From: Aeromonas eucrenophila
GTDB taxonomy: Bacteria > Pseudomonadota > Gammaproteobacteria > Enterobacterales > Aeromonadaceae
Length of the DNA stretch: 64,000 nt
NCBI RefSeq assembly: GCF_000819865.1
Contig: NZ_CDDF01000011.1
Location: forward strand, 406,165-470,164
Reading direction: 5' to 3'
The position numbers were made by a program, and so were the translations under genes. Numbering within the stretch: position 1 is the first letter of the stretch; each line of letters opens with the position of its first letter. The notes under the pieces are model-generated. The model saw only the letters and a program-made list of their open reading frames with translations. It was not told the DNA's origin and did not search any database. Of the stretch, positions 35,186 through 45,282 are shown piece by piece.

Positions 35186-35211
35186 GGCGACCTTTTGGTC
35201 GCCTTTTTTTT
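35186..35211 (+). terminator. Rho-independent terminator of the chitin-oligosaccharide operon
   Basis: GGCGACC-TTTT-GGTCGCC stem followed by T8, 19 bp after the hexosaminidase stop. Confidence 0.92.
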
Positions 35212-35363
35212 ACCACCAATCAACAAAAACCCAACCTAAGCCCTACTTTTCATCCGCCTTTGTTGGCAAAATAGGGCCCGAGATGAAGCCGACAAGGCAC
35301 CAGGTCAGGTTTTCATCCTCCCAATCACAATAACAATCAGCATGAACATCGGAGCTTATCCTT

Positions 35364-36917
35364 ATGGCCCGCAGAGACGTCCAGACACTGGACAGCGAAG
35401 TGGAGTTTCCTGCCGACGTACAACTCGTGTCGACCACGGACCTGCGCGGCGTCATCACCTACGCCAACCCCGCCTTCTGCCGCATCGCCGGCTACCAGGT
35501 CGATGAACTGGTCGGCCAGAACCACAACCTGGTGCGGCACCCCGACATGCCCAAGGCCGCCTTCGCCGATCTCTGGGATCGTCTCAAGGAGGGCAACCCC
35601 TGGCGCGGCATAGTGAAGAATCGCTGCAAGGATGGCCGCCACTACTGGGTCGACGCCTATGTGACCCCCATCTACGAACAGGGGAAGATCAGCGGCTACC
35701 AGTCGGTGCGCTGCAAGCCGGATCCCCAGCTCAAGCAGGTCGCCAACCAGACCTATCAGGCCCTGCTCAAGGTCGAGCGAGGGGGCGCCAGCAAGCTGCC
35801 CCCCCTGCGGCGCTACAGAGTGGCGGCGCTCTGCCTGCTCCTACCGGGGCTGCTCGGGTGGGCGTTCCACGCCCACGGCGCCATGACGGCGCTGTTGATG
35901 CTGCTGCCCCTGCTGCTGGTCACCGGCATCTACTGGCGCGAGCTCATCTCCCTGCCGCGCTATCTCAAGCAACTCGGCCAGCAATACGACAGCCTGACCC
36001 GGCTGGTCTATTCCGGGGATGCCCCCGGCGCCATCGCCGATTTTCACCTGAAGATGCTGCAGGCCCGCATCCGCACCGTGCTGGGTCGGGTCAACGACGC
36101 CACCCACCCCTTGCAGACCCTGGCGAGCGACTTGAAGGACTCCTCCCATCAGGCCTTCCTCGACATCAACGAGCAGGATGCCCAGACCCAACAGATGGCC
36201 GCCGCCATGACCCAGATGGCCAGCACGGCCCACGAGATAGCACGCAACATCCAGGACACCAACGGCCAGGTGACGGAGGCGCGCAGCAGCTGTCAGCACA
36301 CGGTGCAGCAGCTGGATCAGACCGGGCAGCAGATGGAACAACTGGCAAAGCAGGCCGAGCAGGCCTTCCACTCCGCGGTGGAGCTCGCCAGCGAGTCGGA
36401 GCGGATCGGCAGCGTCATGGGGGAAATTCAGGGCATCGCCGAGCAGACCAACCTGCTGGCGCTGAACGCCGCCATCGAGGCGGCCCGCGCCGGCGAGCAG
36501 GGCCGGGGCTTTGCGGTGGTGGCGGACGAGGTGCGTACCCTGTCGACCCGCACCCACAAGGCGACCGAGCAGATCCAGGGCAGCATCCATCAGATCCAGC
36601 AGACCCTGGGACGCTGGCAGGGGATGATGCAGGACAACCTGGCACAGACCCGCGAGTGCGCCGAGATGACCCGCCAGGGCTCGGGCAACCTGCACCTGGT
36701 GCTGGGGGAGATAGAGCAGGTCACCGAGTTCTCCACCCAGATAGCGGCCGCCGCCGAGCAGCAGCAGGCGGTGGTGGAGGAGATCAGCCGCAACATTCAC
36801 CAGATCTCCCAGTACTCCCGCGCCAACAGCCAGAAGATGCAGGCGGTGGACGACTCCAGTCAGGAGTTGCTCAGACGCACCAGCGAGCTCAGGGGCCTAA
36901 GCCAGACCTTCGGCTGA
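35364..36917 (+). CDS. Aer-like PAS-domain methyl-accepting chemoreceptor
   Basis: Energy-taxis type receptor, 517 aa. It has an N-terminal PAS domain ([40 protein letters not shown]) that in Aer binds FAD, two closely spaced membrane helices near residues 157-195, and a C-terminal MCP signalling domain with hairpin tip [20 protein letters not shown]. There is no periplasmic ligand domain, so it should sense internal redox or energy state. It is monocistronic, with its own terminator, directly beside the chitin-oligosaccharide operon. No sigma-28 promoter is evident upstream. Confidence 0.9.
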   Translation: MARRDVQTLDSEVEFPADVQLVSTTDLRGVITYANPAFCRIAGYQVDELVGQNHNLVRHPDMPKAAFADLWDRLKEGNPWRGIVKNRCKDGRHYWVDAYVTPIYEQGKISGYQSVRCKPDPQLKQVANQTYQALLKVERGGASKLPPLRRYRVAALCLLLPGLLGWAFHAHGAMTALLMLLPLLLVTGIYWRELISLPRYLKQLGQQYDSLTRLVYSGDAPGAIADFHLKMLQARIRTVLGRVNDATHPLQTLASDLKDSSHQAFLDINEQDAQTQQMAAAMTQMASTAHEIARNIQDTNGQVTEARSSCQHTVQQLDQTGQQMEQLAKQAEQAFHSAVELASESERIGSVMGEIQGIAEQTNLLALNAAIEAARAGEQGRGFAVVADEVRTLSTRTHKATEQIQGSIHQIQQTLGRWQGMMQDNLAQTRECAEMTRQGSGNLHLVLGEIEQVTEFSTQIAAAAEQQQAVVEEISRNIHQISQYSRANSQKMQAVDDSSQELLRRTSELRGLSQTFG

Positions 36918-36935
36918 TGCCTTCCCCTGATACGA

Positions 36936-36966
36936 CAGAAGCGCCACAATGGCGCTTCTGTTCTTT
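36936..36966 (+). terminator. Terminator after the Aer-like receptor gene
   Basis: Ten-bp stem CAGAAGCGCC / GGCGCTTCTG with a 5-base loop, followed by TTCTTT. Confidence 0.85.
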
Positions 36967-36982
36967 AAGGGATGACCGACCC

Positions 36983-37339
36983 ATGATGATGGATCCCCCC
37001 AAGACCGGCCTGAACAAGGTGGCGCGCATCGAGGCCATTCTGGCCCTGATCCCGGCGGGCCGGGTGGTGAGCTATGGCCAGGTCGCCGATCTGGCGGGCC
37101 TGCCCGGCCGCGCACGTCTGGTGGGCAAGGTGCTGAGAGAGACCGACAAGACGCTGCCCTGGCACCGGGTGCTGGGAGCCGGCGGCACCATCTCCCTGCC
37201 AAAGGGCTCGGTGGGCTTCGATAGACAGACGGGGTTATTGCAGGAGGAGGGGGTGCCGGTGATCGGCGGAAGGGTCAAGATGCGGGAGTGGCAGTGGCAG
37301 CCCGACCTGGCCGAGCTGCTGTTTCTGATCCCGTTCTAG
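36983..37339 (+). CDS. atl: Alkyltransferase-like protein (ATL), DNA base-lesion sensor
   Basis: Homologue of the O6-alkylguanine-DNA methyltransferase domain, 118 aa. The active-site PCHR is replaced by PWHR (LPWHRVLGAGG, near residue 63), the hallmark of ATL proteins, which bind O6-alkylguanine without repairing it and direct it to nucleotide excision repair. The DNA-binding helix and arginine-finger region (GRVVSYGQVADLAGLPGRAR) is intact. Three consecutive ATG codons lie at the start; the first is at 36983 and GGGA precedes it. Confidence 0.92.
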   Translation: MMMDPPKTGLNKVARIEAILALIPAGRVVSYGQVADLAGLPGRARLVGKVLRETDKTLPWHRVLGAGGTISLPKGSVGFDRQTGLLQEEGVPVIGGRVKMREWQWQPDLAELLFLIPF

Positions 37340-37350
37340 GGGTTGTCGCT

Positions 37351-37521
37351 CTATTCACTGAGGAGCGGGCCCAGGATCTCGTCGCTGCGCACCTGTACCG
37401 GGATGGTTTCATCTTCCCGCTGCAGCAGCACCAGCAGACTCTGTTTGTCCACTTCCAGCACGTAGGCCGTTCCCTCCCTGGTCAGGCAGGTCATGCCTGG
37501 CCGGATTTCATGTATCTCCAT
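37351..37521 (-). CDS. Small conserved-looking protein of unknown function
   Basis: A 56-residue protein with a predicted all-beta pattern (GMTCLTREGTAYVLEVDKQS; LLVLLQREDETIPVQV) and no signal peptide or membrane segment. ATG 37521 has GGAGG 5 bp upstream, the strongest argument that it is a real gene; the longer frame starting at 37548 would bury that site. It lies downstream of topA but beyond the topA terminator, so it needs its own promoter. I do not recognise the family. Confidence 0.65.
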   Translation of the reverse strand: MEIHEIRPGMTCLTREGTAYVLEVDKQSLLVLLQREDETIPVQVRSDEILGPLLSE

Positions 37522-37584
37522 GACAACCTCCGTGTCTTGCGCTGCCATCCATGCAGCCTCTTCAGTATATCGTCATCTCCCAAT

Positions 37585-37606
37585 AAAAAGGCCCCTGTGC
37601 GGGGCC
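37585..37606 (-). terminator. Terminator of topA
   Basis: On the minus strand: GGCCCC-GCACA-GGGGCC stem followed by TTTTTATT, 31 bp after the topA stop. Confidence 0.88.
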
Positions 37607-37636
37607 TCTTTCATCATTGTGTGAGCAATGGCGCGA

Positions 37637-40258
37637 TCAGGATTTCTTGGCCTTGGCCAGGCTCTCCTGCCATTTTCCGTTGTCGTAGTGGGCCGTCCAG
37701 CCCGTCGCCTTGCCGTTGACCTCGGTCATCACGTACTGCTCCTTGGTCTTGCGACTGAAGCGCACCACGGAGGCGTTACCGTCAGGATCTGACGCCGGTG
37801 CATCGGCCAGGTACTGATGCTTGGGCGAGAGCCGGTCGCGGAAGCGCTTGAGCTCTTCAACCAGCGGCGCACGAGTCTCACGGGATTTCGGGAAGTTGCT
37901 GGCGGCGAGGAACAGACCGGCAGCACCGTCACGGAGCACGAAGTGGGCGTCGGACTGGGTGCATTTGAGCTCTGGCAACGGCACCGGATCTTCCTTCGGC
38001 GGCGCTATATCACCGTTTTTCAGGATCTTGCGGGTGTTCTTGCAGGTCTCGTTGGTGCAACCCATGTACTTGCCGAAGCGGCCGTTCTTGAGCTGCATCT
38101 CGGATCCGCAGCGATCGCAATCGATGCTCGGCCCTTCGTAGCCCTTGAGCTTGAACTGGCCCTGCTCGATCTCGTAGCCTTCACAGTCCGGGTTGCGACC
38201 ACAGACGTGCAGCTTGCGGCTGTCGTCGATGATGTAGGCATCCATGGCGGTGCCGCAGATGCCGCAGCGGTGCTTGGCGCGCAGCGCCTCGGTTTCGGCC
38301 TCGTCACCGTCGGTGGCGGAGACGAACTCGTCGGCACTGACCAGGTTGATGGTCTTCTTGCAGCGCTCTTTCGGCGGCAGGGCATAGCCGGAGCAGCCGA
38401 GGAAGACGCCGGTGGTGGCGGTGCGAATGCCCATCTTGCGGCCACAATCCGGGCAGTCGATGTCGGTCTGCACCATCTGGTTGGCACGCATGCCCCCCTC
38501 TTCCGCCGGCTTGTCGGCCTGCGCCAGCTCCTGGGTAAACTCGGCGTAGAAGGCGTCCAGCACCTTCTTCCACTCCAGGCTGCCCTCGGCGATGCCATCG
38601 AGCTTGTCTTCCATCTTGGCGGTGAACTCGTAGTTCATCAGCTCGACGAAGTTTTCCACCAGACGGTCGGTGACGATCTCTCCCATCTTCTCGGCGAAGA
38701 AGCGGCGGCTCTCGACCCGCACATAGCCGCGATCGACGATGGTGGAGATGATGGAGGCATAGGTCGAAGGACGGCCGATGCCGCGCTTCTCCAGCTCACG
38801 TACCAGCGCCGCTTCGGTGAAGCGAGCGGGCGGCTTGGTGAAGTGCTGACGAGGATCCAGCTTGACCAGTTTCAGGATCTCGCCAACGGTGACCGCCGGC
38901 AGCTGGGTGTCTTCCCCCTTGCGCCCCATGGGCGGCAGGGCCTTGGTCCAACCGGCGAAGCGCAGGGTGCGGCCACGGGCCTTGAGCTCGAACTCACCGG
39001 CCTTGACGGTCAGGGTGGAGGAGTCGTACTGAGCCGGGGTCATCTGACAGGCGACAAACTGACGCCAGATGAGGTCATAGAGCCGCATGGCGTCCGGCTC
39101 CATGCCTTCCAGCATCTCGGCGGTGACCAGCACGCTGGAGGGACGGATCGCCTCGTGAGCCTCCTGGGCGCCGGCTTTGGAACCATAGAGGGTCGGCTCC
39201 GCGGGCAGATAGGCCGCGCCATACTGCTCGCCGATGTATTCCCGCACCGCCTCGACCGCCTCTTTGCTGAGGTTGGTGGAGTCGGTACGCATATAGGTGA
39301 TGTAACCCGCTTCATAGAGGCGCTGGGCCATCATCATGGTCTTCTTCACCCCGAAGCTCAGACGGGTAGACGCCGCCTGCTGCAGGGTGGAGGTGATGAA
39401 GGGCGCGGACGGCTTGGAGCCGGTCGGCTTGTCTTCCCGGTTCACTACCTTGTAGTCAACCCCTTCCAGGGCGGCGACGGCGGCGAAGGTCTCGGCCTGG
39501 GTGACCGGCTTGAAGTCGGCGCCGTTACGGCTGACCACTTCCATGCGCAGGGTGCTCTTGTCGCCGGTCAGCAGATCGGCGTTCAGATCCCAGAACTCCA
39601 CCGGCACGAAGGCCTTGATCTCGCGCTCTTTATCGACGATGAGGCGCACCGCAACGGATTGCACCCGGCCGGCGGAGAGACCGCGGGCCAGCTTCTTCCA
39701 CAAGAGCGGGGAGACCATGTAACCCACCACCCGGTCGAGGAAACGACGGGCCTGCTGGGCATTGACGCGGTGGATGTTCAGCTCGGACGGCTGGGCAAAC
39801 GCCTCCTGGATCGCGGTCTTGGTGATCTCGTTGAACACCACCCGCTTGTAGCGGCTGTCGTCACCGCCGATGATCTCCCGCAGATGCCAGGCGATCGCTT
39901 CCCCTTCTCTATCCAAGTCGGTTGCGAGATAGATGGTGTCTGCCTTGGCGGCCAGACTTTGCAACTCGCTGACCACTTTTTCCTTGCCGGGCAAAATCTG
40001 GTAGTTGGCCTGCCAGCCTGCGGTCGGATTGATCCCCATCCTGGAGAACAGGGCATTGCGATCCTTGGCAGCCTTCTCGGATTCGCTGAGCTTGATGCCG
40101 CGAATGACAGGTTTTTTGGGCTCGGTACTGGCGCTGCCGCTGGTCGGCAGATCGCGAATATGACCGACGCTGGATTTCACCACGTAGTCCTTGCCCAAAT
40201 ATTTGTTGATGGTCTTGGCCTTGGCCGGAGACTCCACTATGACCAGTGATTTGCCCAT
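37637..40258 (-). CDS. topA: DNA topoisomerase I
   Basis: Type IA topoisomerase that relaxes negative supercoils. The 873 residues include the TOPRIM domain ([38 protein letters not shown]), the active-site Tyr in [13 protein letters not shown] near residue 325, and three C-terminal zinc-ribbon units (CPDCGRKMG...; [11 protein letters not shown]...; [20 protein letters not shown]) followed by a ribbon-like tail. The start ATG at 40258 follows from the universal N-terminus [15 protein letters not shown]; a frame open further upstream lacks support. Confidence 0.97.
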   Translation of the reverse strand: MGKSLVIVESPAKAKTINKYLGKDYVVKSSVGHIRDLPTSGSASTEPKKPVIRGIKLSESEKAAKDRNALFSRMGINPTAGWQANYQILPGKEKVVSELQSLAAKADTIYLATDLDREGEAIAWHLREIIGGDDSRYKRVVFNEITKTAIQEAFAQPSELNIHRVNAQQARRFLDRVVGYMVSPLLWKKLARGLSAGRVQSVAVRLIVDKEREIKAFVPVEFWDLNADLLTGDKSTLRMEVVSRNGADFKPVTQAETFAAVAALEGVDYKVVNREDKPTGSKPSAPFITSTLQQAASTRLSFGVKKTMMMAQRLYEAGYITYMRTDSTNLSKEAVEAVREYIGEQYGAAYLPAEPTLYGSKAGAQEAHEAIRPSSVLVTAEMLEGMEPDAMRLYDLIWRQFVACQMTPAQYDSSTLTVKAGEFELKARGRTLRFAGWTKALPPMGRKGEDTQLPAVTVGEILKLVKLDPRQHFTKPPARFTEAALVRELEKRGIGRPSTYASIISTIVDRGYVRVESRRFFAEKMGEIVTDRLVENFVELMNYEFTAKMEDKLDGIAEGSLEWKKVLDAFYAEFTQELAQADKPAEEGGMRANQMVQTDIDCPDCGRKMGIRTATTGVFLGCSGYALPPKERCKKTINLVSADEFVSATDGDEAETEALRAKHRCGICGTAMDAYIIDDSRKLHVCGRNPDCEGYEIEQGQFKLKGYEGPSIDCDRCGSEMQLKNGRFGKYMGCTNETCKNTRKILKNGDIAPPKEDPVPLPELKCTQSDAHFVLRDGAAGLFLAASNFPKSRETRAPLVEELKRFRDRLSPKHQYLADAPASDPDGNASVVRFSRKTKEQYVMTEVNGKATGWTAHYDNGKWQESLAKAKKS

Positions 40259-40522
40259 GCTGTAACTATTATCCTCGTTGCACCCGACGGGGTTGGCGTG
40301 CGGTTTTGTGGGGCTGTATAAGAGATTTGACGCAAAAAAGCAATCATGGAGGCAAATTTGCTTGACCAGCCCGCACCGCACTCTCTCTTTATTTATTAAT
40401 GCGAAGCCAGGACGCGGGAAGCAACCGCTTTTTTGTTTTTATGCTATATCACCCCCTTTTTTAGCGTTGAAATGACATAACCAGCCGCCCTCGTCACATA
40501 AAAAACCAGCTTGGTTATCAGC
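40259..40522. other. topA-astB divergent intergenic region
   Basis: About 260 bp, AT-rich between 40380 and 40520, lying between the topA start and the astB promoter. It should hold the topA promoter, which I could not place with confidence. No gene or repeat is seen. Confidence 0.5.
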
Positions 40523-40552
40523 TTGTTACAAAGGATGAAATCTCTTTATAAT
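40523..40552 (+). promoter_or_regulatory. Sigma-70 promoter upstream of astB
   Basis: TTGTTA, 18-bp spacer, TATAAT, with the -10 hexamer perfect. The predicted start is about 60 bp before the astB start codon. Confidence 0.75.
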
Positions 40553-40619
40553 GGCCGCATACCGCAGCTTTGTGCGCGGAAGGAACCGTTCCCCCTATAA
40601 AAATCGAAAGGATATCGTG

Positions 40620-41957
40620 ATGAAGCACTTCGAGGTCAACTTCGACGGCCTGGTCGGCCCCACCCACAACTATGCCGGCCTCTCCTATGGCAACGTGGCC
40701 TCCCAGAGCAACGCCAAGGAAGCCTCCAATCCCAAGGAGGCGGCCAAGCAGGGTCTGCGCAAGATGAAGGCGCTGACCGAGCTCGGCATGGTGCAGGGGG
40801 TGCTGGCGCCTCAGGAGCGGCCCGATCTCGCGACCCTGCGTCGCCTAGGGTTCAGCGGCTCAGATGCAAGCGTCCTGGCTCAGGCAGCCAAACAGGCCCC
40901 CGCCGTGCTGGCCGCCTGCTATTCTGCCTCCAGCATGTGGACCGCCAACGCCGCCACCGTCTCGCCGAGTGCCGATACCCAGGATGGCCGCATTCACTTC
41001 ACTCCCGCCAACCTGACCAACAAGTTCCACCGCTCCCTCGAGCCCGAGGTGACGGGTCGCATCCTGCGCGCCGTGTTCAACAACGATCGCCACTTCTGCC
41101 ACCACCAGCACCTGCCGGAGAACGATCACTTCGGCGACGAGGGGGCCGCCAACCACACCCGGCTGTGCCGCGCCTACGGTGAGGCCGGGGTCGAGCTGTT
41201 CGTCTATGGCCGCAGCGCCTTCGATGTCTCCCAGCCCGCACCCAAACGCTACCCGGCCCGCCAGACCCTGGAGGCGAGCCAGGCCATCGCCCGCCTGCAT
41301 GGCCTCGGCGACGAGAGCGCCGTCTTCATCCAGCAGAACCCGGACGTGATCGATCAGGGAGTATTCCACAACGACGTGATCGCGGTGGGCAACCAGAACG
41401 TCCTGTTCTTCCACCAGCAGGCCTTCCTCAACACCGCCTCGGCGCTGGCGGAGGTGCGTACCAAGTTCGGCGAGGGGGAGCTGCATTTCATCGAGGTGCC
41501 GACTGCCGAGGTATCGGTGCAGGATGCGGTGAAGTCCTACCTGTTCAACACCCAGATCCTGACCCTGCCCTCCGGCGAGATGGCGATCATCGCCCCCACC
41601 GAGTGCCGCGACAACCCGGCAGTCTCCGCCTATCTGAACAAGCTGACCGCCCTGGGCACGCCCATCAAGCAGATCCATTTCATGGACGTGAAGCAGAGCA
41701 TGCGCAACGGCGGCGGCCCGGCCTGTCTGCGGCTGCGGGTCGCCATGAACGATGCAGAGCTCGCGGCGGTCAACCCGGCCTGCCTCATCGACGACGGCCA
41801 GTTTGCTCGTCTGGATCAGTGGGTGGAGAAACACTACCGCGACAGCCTGGCGCTGGACGATCTGCGCGATCCTTCCCTGGTGCTGGAGACCCGCTCCGCC
41901 CTGGATGAGCTGACCCAGATCCTGAAACTGGGCTCCGTCTACCCGTTCCAACGCTGA
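40620..41957 (+). CDS. astB: N-succinylarginine dihydrolase AstB
   Basis: Second enzyme of the arginine succinyltransferase pathway, converting N2-succinylarginine to succinylornithine, CO2 and ammonia. The 445-residue protein starts with the family signature [20 protein letters not shown], has [20 protein letters not shown], and ends with the catalytic-Cys region [13 protein letters not shown]. The length is typical. It stands alone here; the other ast genes are not in the window, whereas in enterobacteria they form astCADBE. An AAGGA site precedes GTGATG; I use the ATG. Confidence 0.96.
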   Translation: MKHFEVNFDGLVGPTHNYAGLSYGNVASQSNAKEASNPKEAAKQGLRKMKALTELGMVQGVLAPQERPDLATLRRLGFSGSDASVLAQAAKQAPAVLAACYSASSMWTANAATVSPSADTQDGRIHFTPANLTNKFHRSLEPEVTGRILRAVFNNDRHFCHHQHLPENDHFGDEGAANHTRLCRAYGEAGVELFVYGRSAFDVSQPAPKRYPARQTLEASQAIARLHGLGDESAVFIQQNPDVIDQGVFHNDVIAVGNQNVLFFHQQAFLNTASALAEVRTKFGEGELHFIEVPTAEVSVQDAVKSYLFNTQILTLPSGEMAIIAPTECRDNPAVSAYLNKLTALGTPIKQIHFMDVKQSMRNGGGPACLRLRVAMNDAELAAVNPACLIDDGQFARLDQWVEKHYRDSLALDDLRDPSLVLETRSALDELTQILKLGSVYPFQR

Positions 41958-41992
41958 GTGTCAGTAACGGCGCAACCGTGACTTCACCATAG

Positions 41993-42020
41993 AAAAGGCC
42001 GGACTTAGTCCGGCCTTTTT
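41993..42020. terminator. Bidirectional terminator between astB and sohB
   Basis: AAAAGGCCGGAC-TTA-GTCCGGCCTTTTT; the 12-bp stem has A-runs and T-runs on both sides, so it can end both convergent genes. Confidence 0.9.
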
Positions 42021-42044
42021 CATTGCAACGAGCGAGCTCTGCAA

Positions 42045-43064
42045 TCAGCGCCAGGGGCTCTGTTGCCACAGGCGGCCGATTGCCCCCTCCAGCGCCTGGG
42101 CGCCCTGCTGTCCCAGCTTCTGGGTCAGGCTCTTGGGTCTGCGATAGCTGATGCCGATCACCTTGTGGTGGCTGGACTGGGCCAGCAGGTAGTCATCGCT
42201 GGTGCAGAGGGTATCCACCAGCCCGAGCGGCTTGGCCTGGCTCGCCAGCCAATGCTCACCCGTGGTGACCTTGTCGATGTCGAGGCTGGGCCTGTGCTCG
42301 GCCACGAACGCCTTGAAGCTGTCGTGAATGGCGCCGAGCTCCTCGCGAAACTTCTCCCGCCCCAGATCGTCGTTCTCGCCGAACATGGTGATGGTGCGCT
42401 TGTACTGGCCTGCGGTGTGCATCTCGAACTCGATGTCGTGCTTTTTCAGTAGCTTGTTGAAGTTCGGCAGCTGGGCTATCACCCCGATGGAGCCGACGAT
42501 GGCGAAAGGTGCCGCCAGGATCTGGTCTGCCACGCAGGCCATCATGTAACCGCCGCTCGCCGCCACCTTGTCGATGGCCACGGTGAGCTTGATGTCCCTG
42601 TCCCGCAGGCGCTGCAACTGGGAGGCCGCTAGACCATAGCCGTGCACCACACCACCGCCGGACTCGAGACGCAGCAACACCTCGTCGCCGGGCTGGGCAA
42701 CGCCTATCACCGCGCTCACCTCTTCACGCAGGGAGCTCACCTCCTTGGCGTCCATGCTGCCGTGAAAATCGAGCACAAACAGTCGGCTGCGCTCATCCGT
42801 CGCCTTGGCGCGCTGCTTGTGCTGCTCCTTGCGCTGCTTCTCGAGCTGCTTGCGCTCGGCCTTACCGGCCAGCGCCGCCTGCAGCTGATGACGCCCCTGC
42901 TCCAGCTCGTCGGAGAGATCGGTCACCACCAGCTCCCCCTTGCGCGCCTTGGGGTGGCGGCTGCTTGCAACTATCAAGACGATGGCGCCTATGGCCAGCA
43001 GGAAGGTGAGGGTCTTGGCCAGAAACAGGCCGTACTCGGTCAAAAATGCCACTTGAAGCTCCAC
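42045..43064 (-). CDS. sohB: Inner-membrane serine protease SohB (SppA/S49 family)
   Basis: Signal-peptide-peptidase-like protease, 339 aa. It has an N-terminal membrane anchor (YGLFLAKTLTFLLAIGAIVL), a charged coiled linker, and the S49 domain with DKVAASGGYMMACVAD containing the catalytic Ser, plus GSIGVIAQLPNFNKLLKKH. The start is GTG at 43064; no strong ribosome-binding site precedes it, but the N-terminus aligns with enterobacterial SohB (ELLSEYGLFLAK-like). Confidence 0.93.
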   Translation of the reverse strand: MELQVAFLTEYGLFLAKTLTFLLAIGAIVLIVASSRHPKARKGELVVTDLSDELEQGRHQLQAALAGKAERKQLEKQRKEQHKQRAKATDERSRLFVLDFHGSMDAKEVSSLREEVSAVIGVAQPGDEVLLRLESGGGVVHGYGLAASQLQRLRDRDIKLTVAIDKVAASGGYMMACVADQILAAPFAIVGSIGVIAQLPNFNKLLKKHDIEFEMHTAGQYKRTITMFGENDDLGREKFREELGAIHDSFKAFVAEHRPSLDIDKVTTGEHWLASQAKPLGLVDTLCTSDDYLLAQSSHHKVIGISYRRPKSLTQKLGQQGAQALEGAIGRLWQQSPWR

Positions 43065-43275
43065 GATGAGTCGGTTTTTTCACATAGTAAGGAGTTTGAC
43101 GGGATCGTGCAAAACCTCTGCCCTTCCCCTCAGGATCTCGCCCCCAATCGGCCCTACTGCCCTGTTTTATTCACATTTTTACCGTCTCATACTGGTCAAA
43201 GGCGGTACCGGCTCAGTACACTTGCCCCCTTATTGGTACCGTCCATCTGTCACGCATTTGTTAACAGGAGTCCAC

Positions 43276-44046
43276 ATGCTCGATTATCAGGCCCCCCGGG
43301 CACTGCTCAAGGACAAGGTCATTCTGGTGACGGGGGCCGGTGACGGCATTGGCCGCGAGGCGGCACTCACCTATGCGGCCCACGGCGCCACCGTGATACT
43401 GCTCGGTCGCACCAGTGCCAAGCTCGAGGCGGTCTACGACCAGATCGAGGCCGCCGGCCATCCCCTGCCCGCCATAGTGCCGGTCGACCTGAAAGGCGCG
43501 ACCAAGAGTCACTACCTTGGCATGGCCGAGACCTTCGCCCAGCAGTTCGGCCGCCTCGACGGCGTGCTGTTCAATGCCGGTCTGCTCGGTACCCTGTCGC
43601 CGTTCGAACACATCCAGGAGAAGGAGTGGGACGAGGTGATGCAGGTCAACGTCAAATCCGAATTCCTGCTGACCCAGGCGCTGCTGCCGCTCATCCGCCA
43701 GACCGCCAAGGAGCACGGCGACGCCTCCATCGTCTACACCTCCTCCAGCGTGGGCCGCAAGGGCCGCGCCTACTGGGGCACCTATGCCATCTCCAAGTTC
43801 GCCATCGAGGGCATGATGGAGGTGCTGGCGGACGAGCTGGAAAATACCCGGGTGCGTGTCAATACCCTCAACCCCGGCGGCACCCGCACCAAGATGCGGG
43901 CCAGCGCCTTCCCGGGGGAAGATCCCCAGACTCTGAAGACCCCGGCCGACCTGATGCCGCTCTATCTCTATCTGATGGGCGCCGACAGCAAGGGGCAGAC
44001 CGGCCAGACCTTTGTGGCCCAACCGAAAGCGGCCCAGTCTAAATAA
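43276..44046 (+). CDS. yciK: SDR-family oxidoreductase YciK
   Basis: Short-chain dehydrogenase/reductase of unknown substrate, 256 aa. It has the nucleotide-binding VTGAGDGIGREAA, NAG in LFNAGLLG, catalytic Ser (YTSSSVGRKGRAYWG) and YAISK. The sequence layout matches enterobacterial YciK closely (PADLMPLYLYLMGADSKGQT). AGGAG lies 8 bp before the ATG. It is probably monocistronic. Confidence 0.93.
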   Translation: MLDYQAPRALLKDKVILVTGAGDGIGREAALTYAAHGATVILLGRTSAKLEAVYDQIEAAGHPLPAIVPVDLKGATKSHYLGMAETFAQQFGRLDGVLFNAGLLGTLSPFEHIQEKEWDEVMQVNVKSEFLLTQALLPLIRQTAKEHGDASIVYTSSSVGRKGRAYWGTYAISKFAIEGMMEVLADELENTRVRVNTLNPGGTRTKMRASAFPGEDPQTLKTPADLMPLYLYLMGADSKGQTGQTFVAQPKAAQSK

Positions 44047-44134
44047 ATCAACAAACTATCCAGATAGGGTTAAATTGAAGAGGGGTGTCAGTGGCACCCT
44101 GTTGAATCCCATCGGCACCCTGACAGGTTGAACT
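44047..44134. promoter_or_regulatory. Repeat-rich region before a LysR gene
   Basis: Contains the inverted repeat TGTCAG ... CTGACA (about 44088-44127) and the direct repeat GGCACCCTG twice (about 44093 and 44116). This arrangement would suit an autoregulatory LysR-type operator, but no function is shown. Confidence 0.45.
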
Positions 44135-45019
44135 ATGTTTCGTCCCAAGAGCACGTTTGAGCAATGGCGGATCTTTCAGGCCGTGGTGGACTGTGGCGGT
44201 TACGCCCAGGCCGCCGAGGCGCTGAACAAGAGCCAATCCTCCCTCAATCATGCGGTGGCCAAGCTGCAACAGAGTCTGGGGGTGGCCCTGCTGGAGGTGC
44301 GGGGCCGCAAGGCGGTGCTGACACCGGCGGGGGAGATCTTCCTCAAGCGGGCTCGCCAGCTCAGCCAGCAGGTGGAGGAGCTGGAGAATCTGGCCAACAA
44401 CCTGGAGCGACAGTGGGAGCCGCAGATCAATCTGTATGTCTCTGTGTTGCAACCCAGGGAGCGGCTCTATCGGGCGCTGGCCAACTTCTATCCCCGCAGT
44501 CGGGGTTGCCGCATCAACCTGCACGAACGGATTCACTGCCATTTCAATGCGCTGCAGGTGGGGGATCTGATGCTCTCCGAGCACCTGCCCCTGGATCGCA
44601 CCGGCCTGCCCCTGGACGAGGTGTGCCTACTGCCTCTGTGCGCGGCGACCTATCCCCTCGCCAACCAGGCCGAACCCATCACCTCAGAGCAACTCGGCAG
44701 CCATAACCAGATAAGCCTGCACCCGCCCATTCACCGCTCGGTGGACTGGAACGATGCGGACGACACCGGCTGGAAGGCGACCCATTATCACGAGGTGTTC
44801 ACCATGTTGCGGCTCGGCCTCGGCTACGCCTGGCTACCGCGCCACCTGGTGCGAGACGAGCTCGCCGATGGCAGCCTGGTGCAACTCAATCTCGAAGGAG
44901 GCAGCGAGCGCTACCTCTACACCTATCTGCTCACCCCCTCGGCAGATGCGCTGGGGCCCGCGGCAGAGCTGCTATTGCGCTGCCTGCGCAACGAATATCA
45001 AGACGGCAACGGCAAGTAA
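44135..45019 (+). CDS. LysR-family transcriptional regulator (unassigned)
   Basis: The 294-residue protein has an N-terminal winged helix-turn-helix (FQAVVDCGGYAQAAEALNKS, then QSSLNHAVAKLQQSLGVALL) and a C-terminal LysR substrate-binding domain ending VQLNLEGGSERYLYTYLLTP. I cannot name its target. The neighbours are yciK (same strand) and a convergent sugar-efflux gene. Its last ~30 codons and about 70 bp beyond are repeated immediately downstream. Confidence 0.9.
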   Translation: MFRPKSTFEQWRIFQAVVDCGGYAQAAEALNKSQSSLNHAVAKLQQSLGVALLEVRGRKAVLTPAGEIFLKRARQLSQQVEELENLANNLERQWEPQINLYVSVLQPRERLYRALANFYPRSRGCRINLHERIHCHFNALQVGDLMLSEHLPLDRTGLPLDEVCLLPLCAATYPLANQAEPITSEQLGSHNQISLHPPIHRSVDWNDADDTGWKATHYHEVFTMLRLGLGYAWLPRHLVRDELADGSLVQLNLEGGSERYLYTYLLTPSADALGPAAELLLRCLRNEYQDGNGK

Positions 45020-45088
45020 GCCACCGTCTCTCGATGCTTCCTCTTCCGCACAGGGCTGGCTGATCTAACGCCTCACCCTACACCTCCC

Positions 45089-45270
45089 GCTCACCCCCTC
45101 GGCCGATGCACTGGGGCCTGCGGCAGAGCTGCTGCGTTTCCTGCGCAACGAATACCAAGACGGCAACGGCAAGTAAGCCACCGCCTCTCGATGCTTCCTC
45201 ATCCACACAGGGCTGGCTGATCTAACGCCTCGCCCTCTACCTTGCCTCCCGCTCCCCCTTAGCCGATGAC
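45089..45270 (+). repeat. One full and one truncated extra copy of the LysR gene 3' end
   Basis: A 157-160 bp unit (gene end plus about 70 bp of 3' flank) is repeated. The copy ends at TAA 45174-45176, encodes the same NEYQDGNGK-stop end, and differs by mostly synonymous changes and one codon deletion. A third unit begins at about 45249 and stops near 45270. The 3' flanks (CTCTCGATGCTTCCTC; CAGGGCTGGCTGATCTAACG) are repeated as well. Confidence 0.95.
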
Positions 45271-45282
45271 ACCTGGTAATCC

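Noticed and set aside
35212..35363. Sigma-28 promoter for the Aer-like receptor gene
   Set aside because: No convincing match to TAAA-N15-GCCGATAA-type sequence in the 150 bp upstream.
35858..37339. A 493-residue protein ending in the alkyltransferase-like sequence
   Set aside because: The upstream part is the shifted frame of the chemoreceptor gene and a terminator intervenes; the real start is the ATG at 36983.
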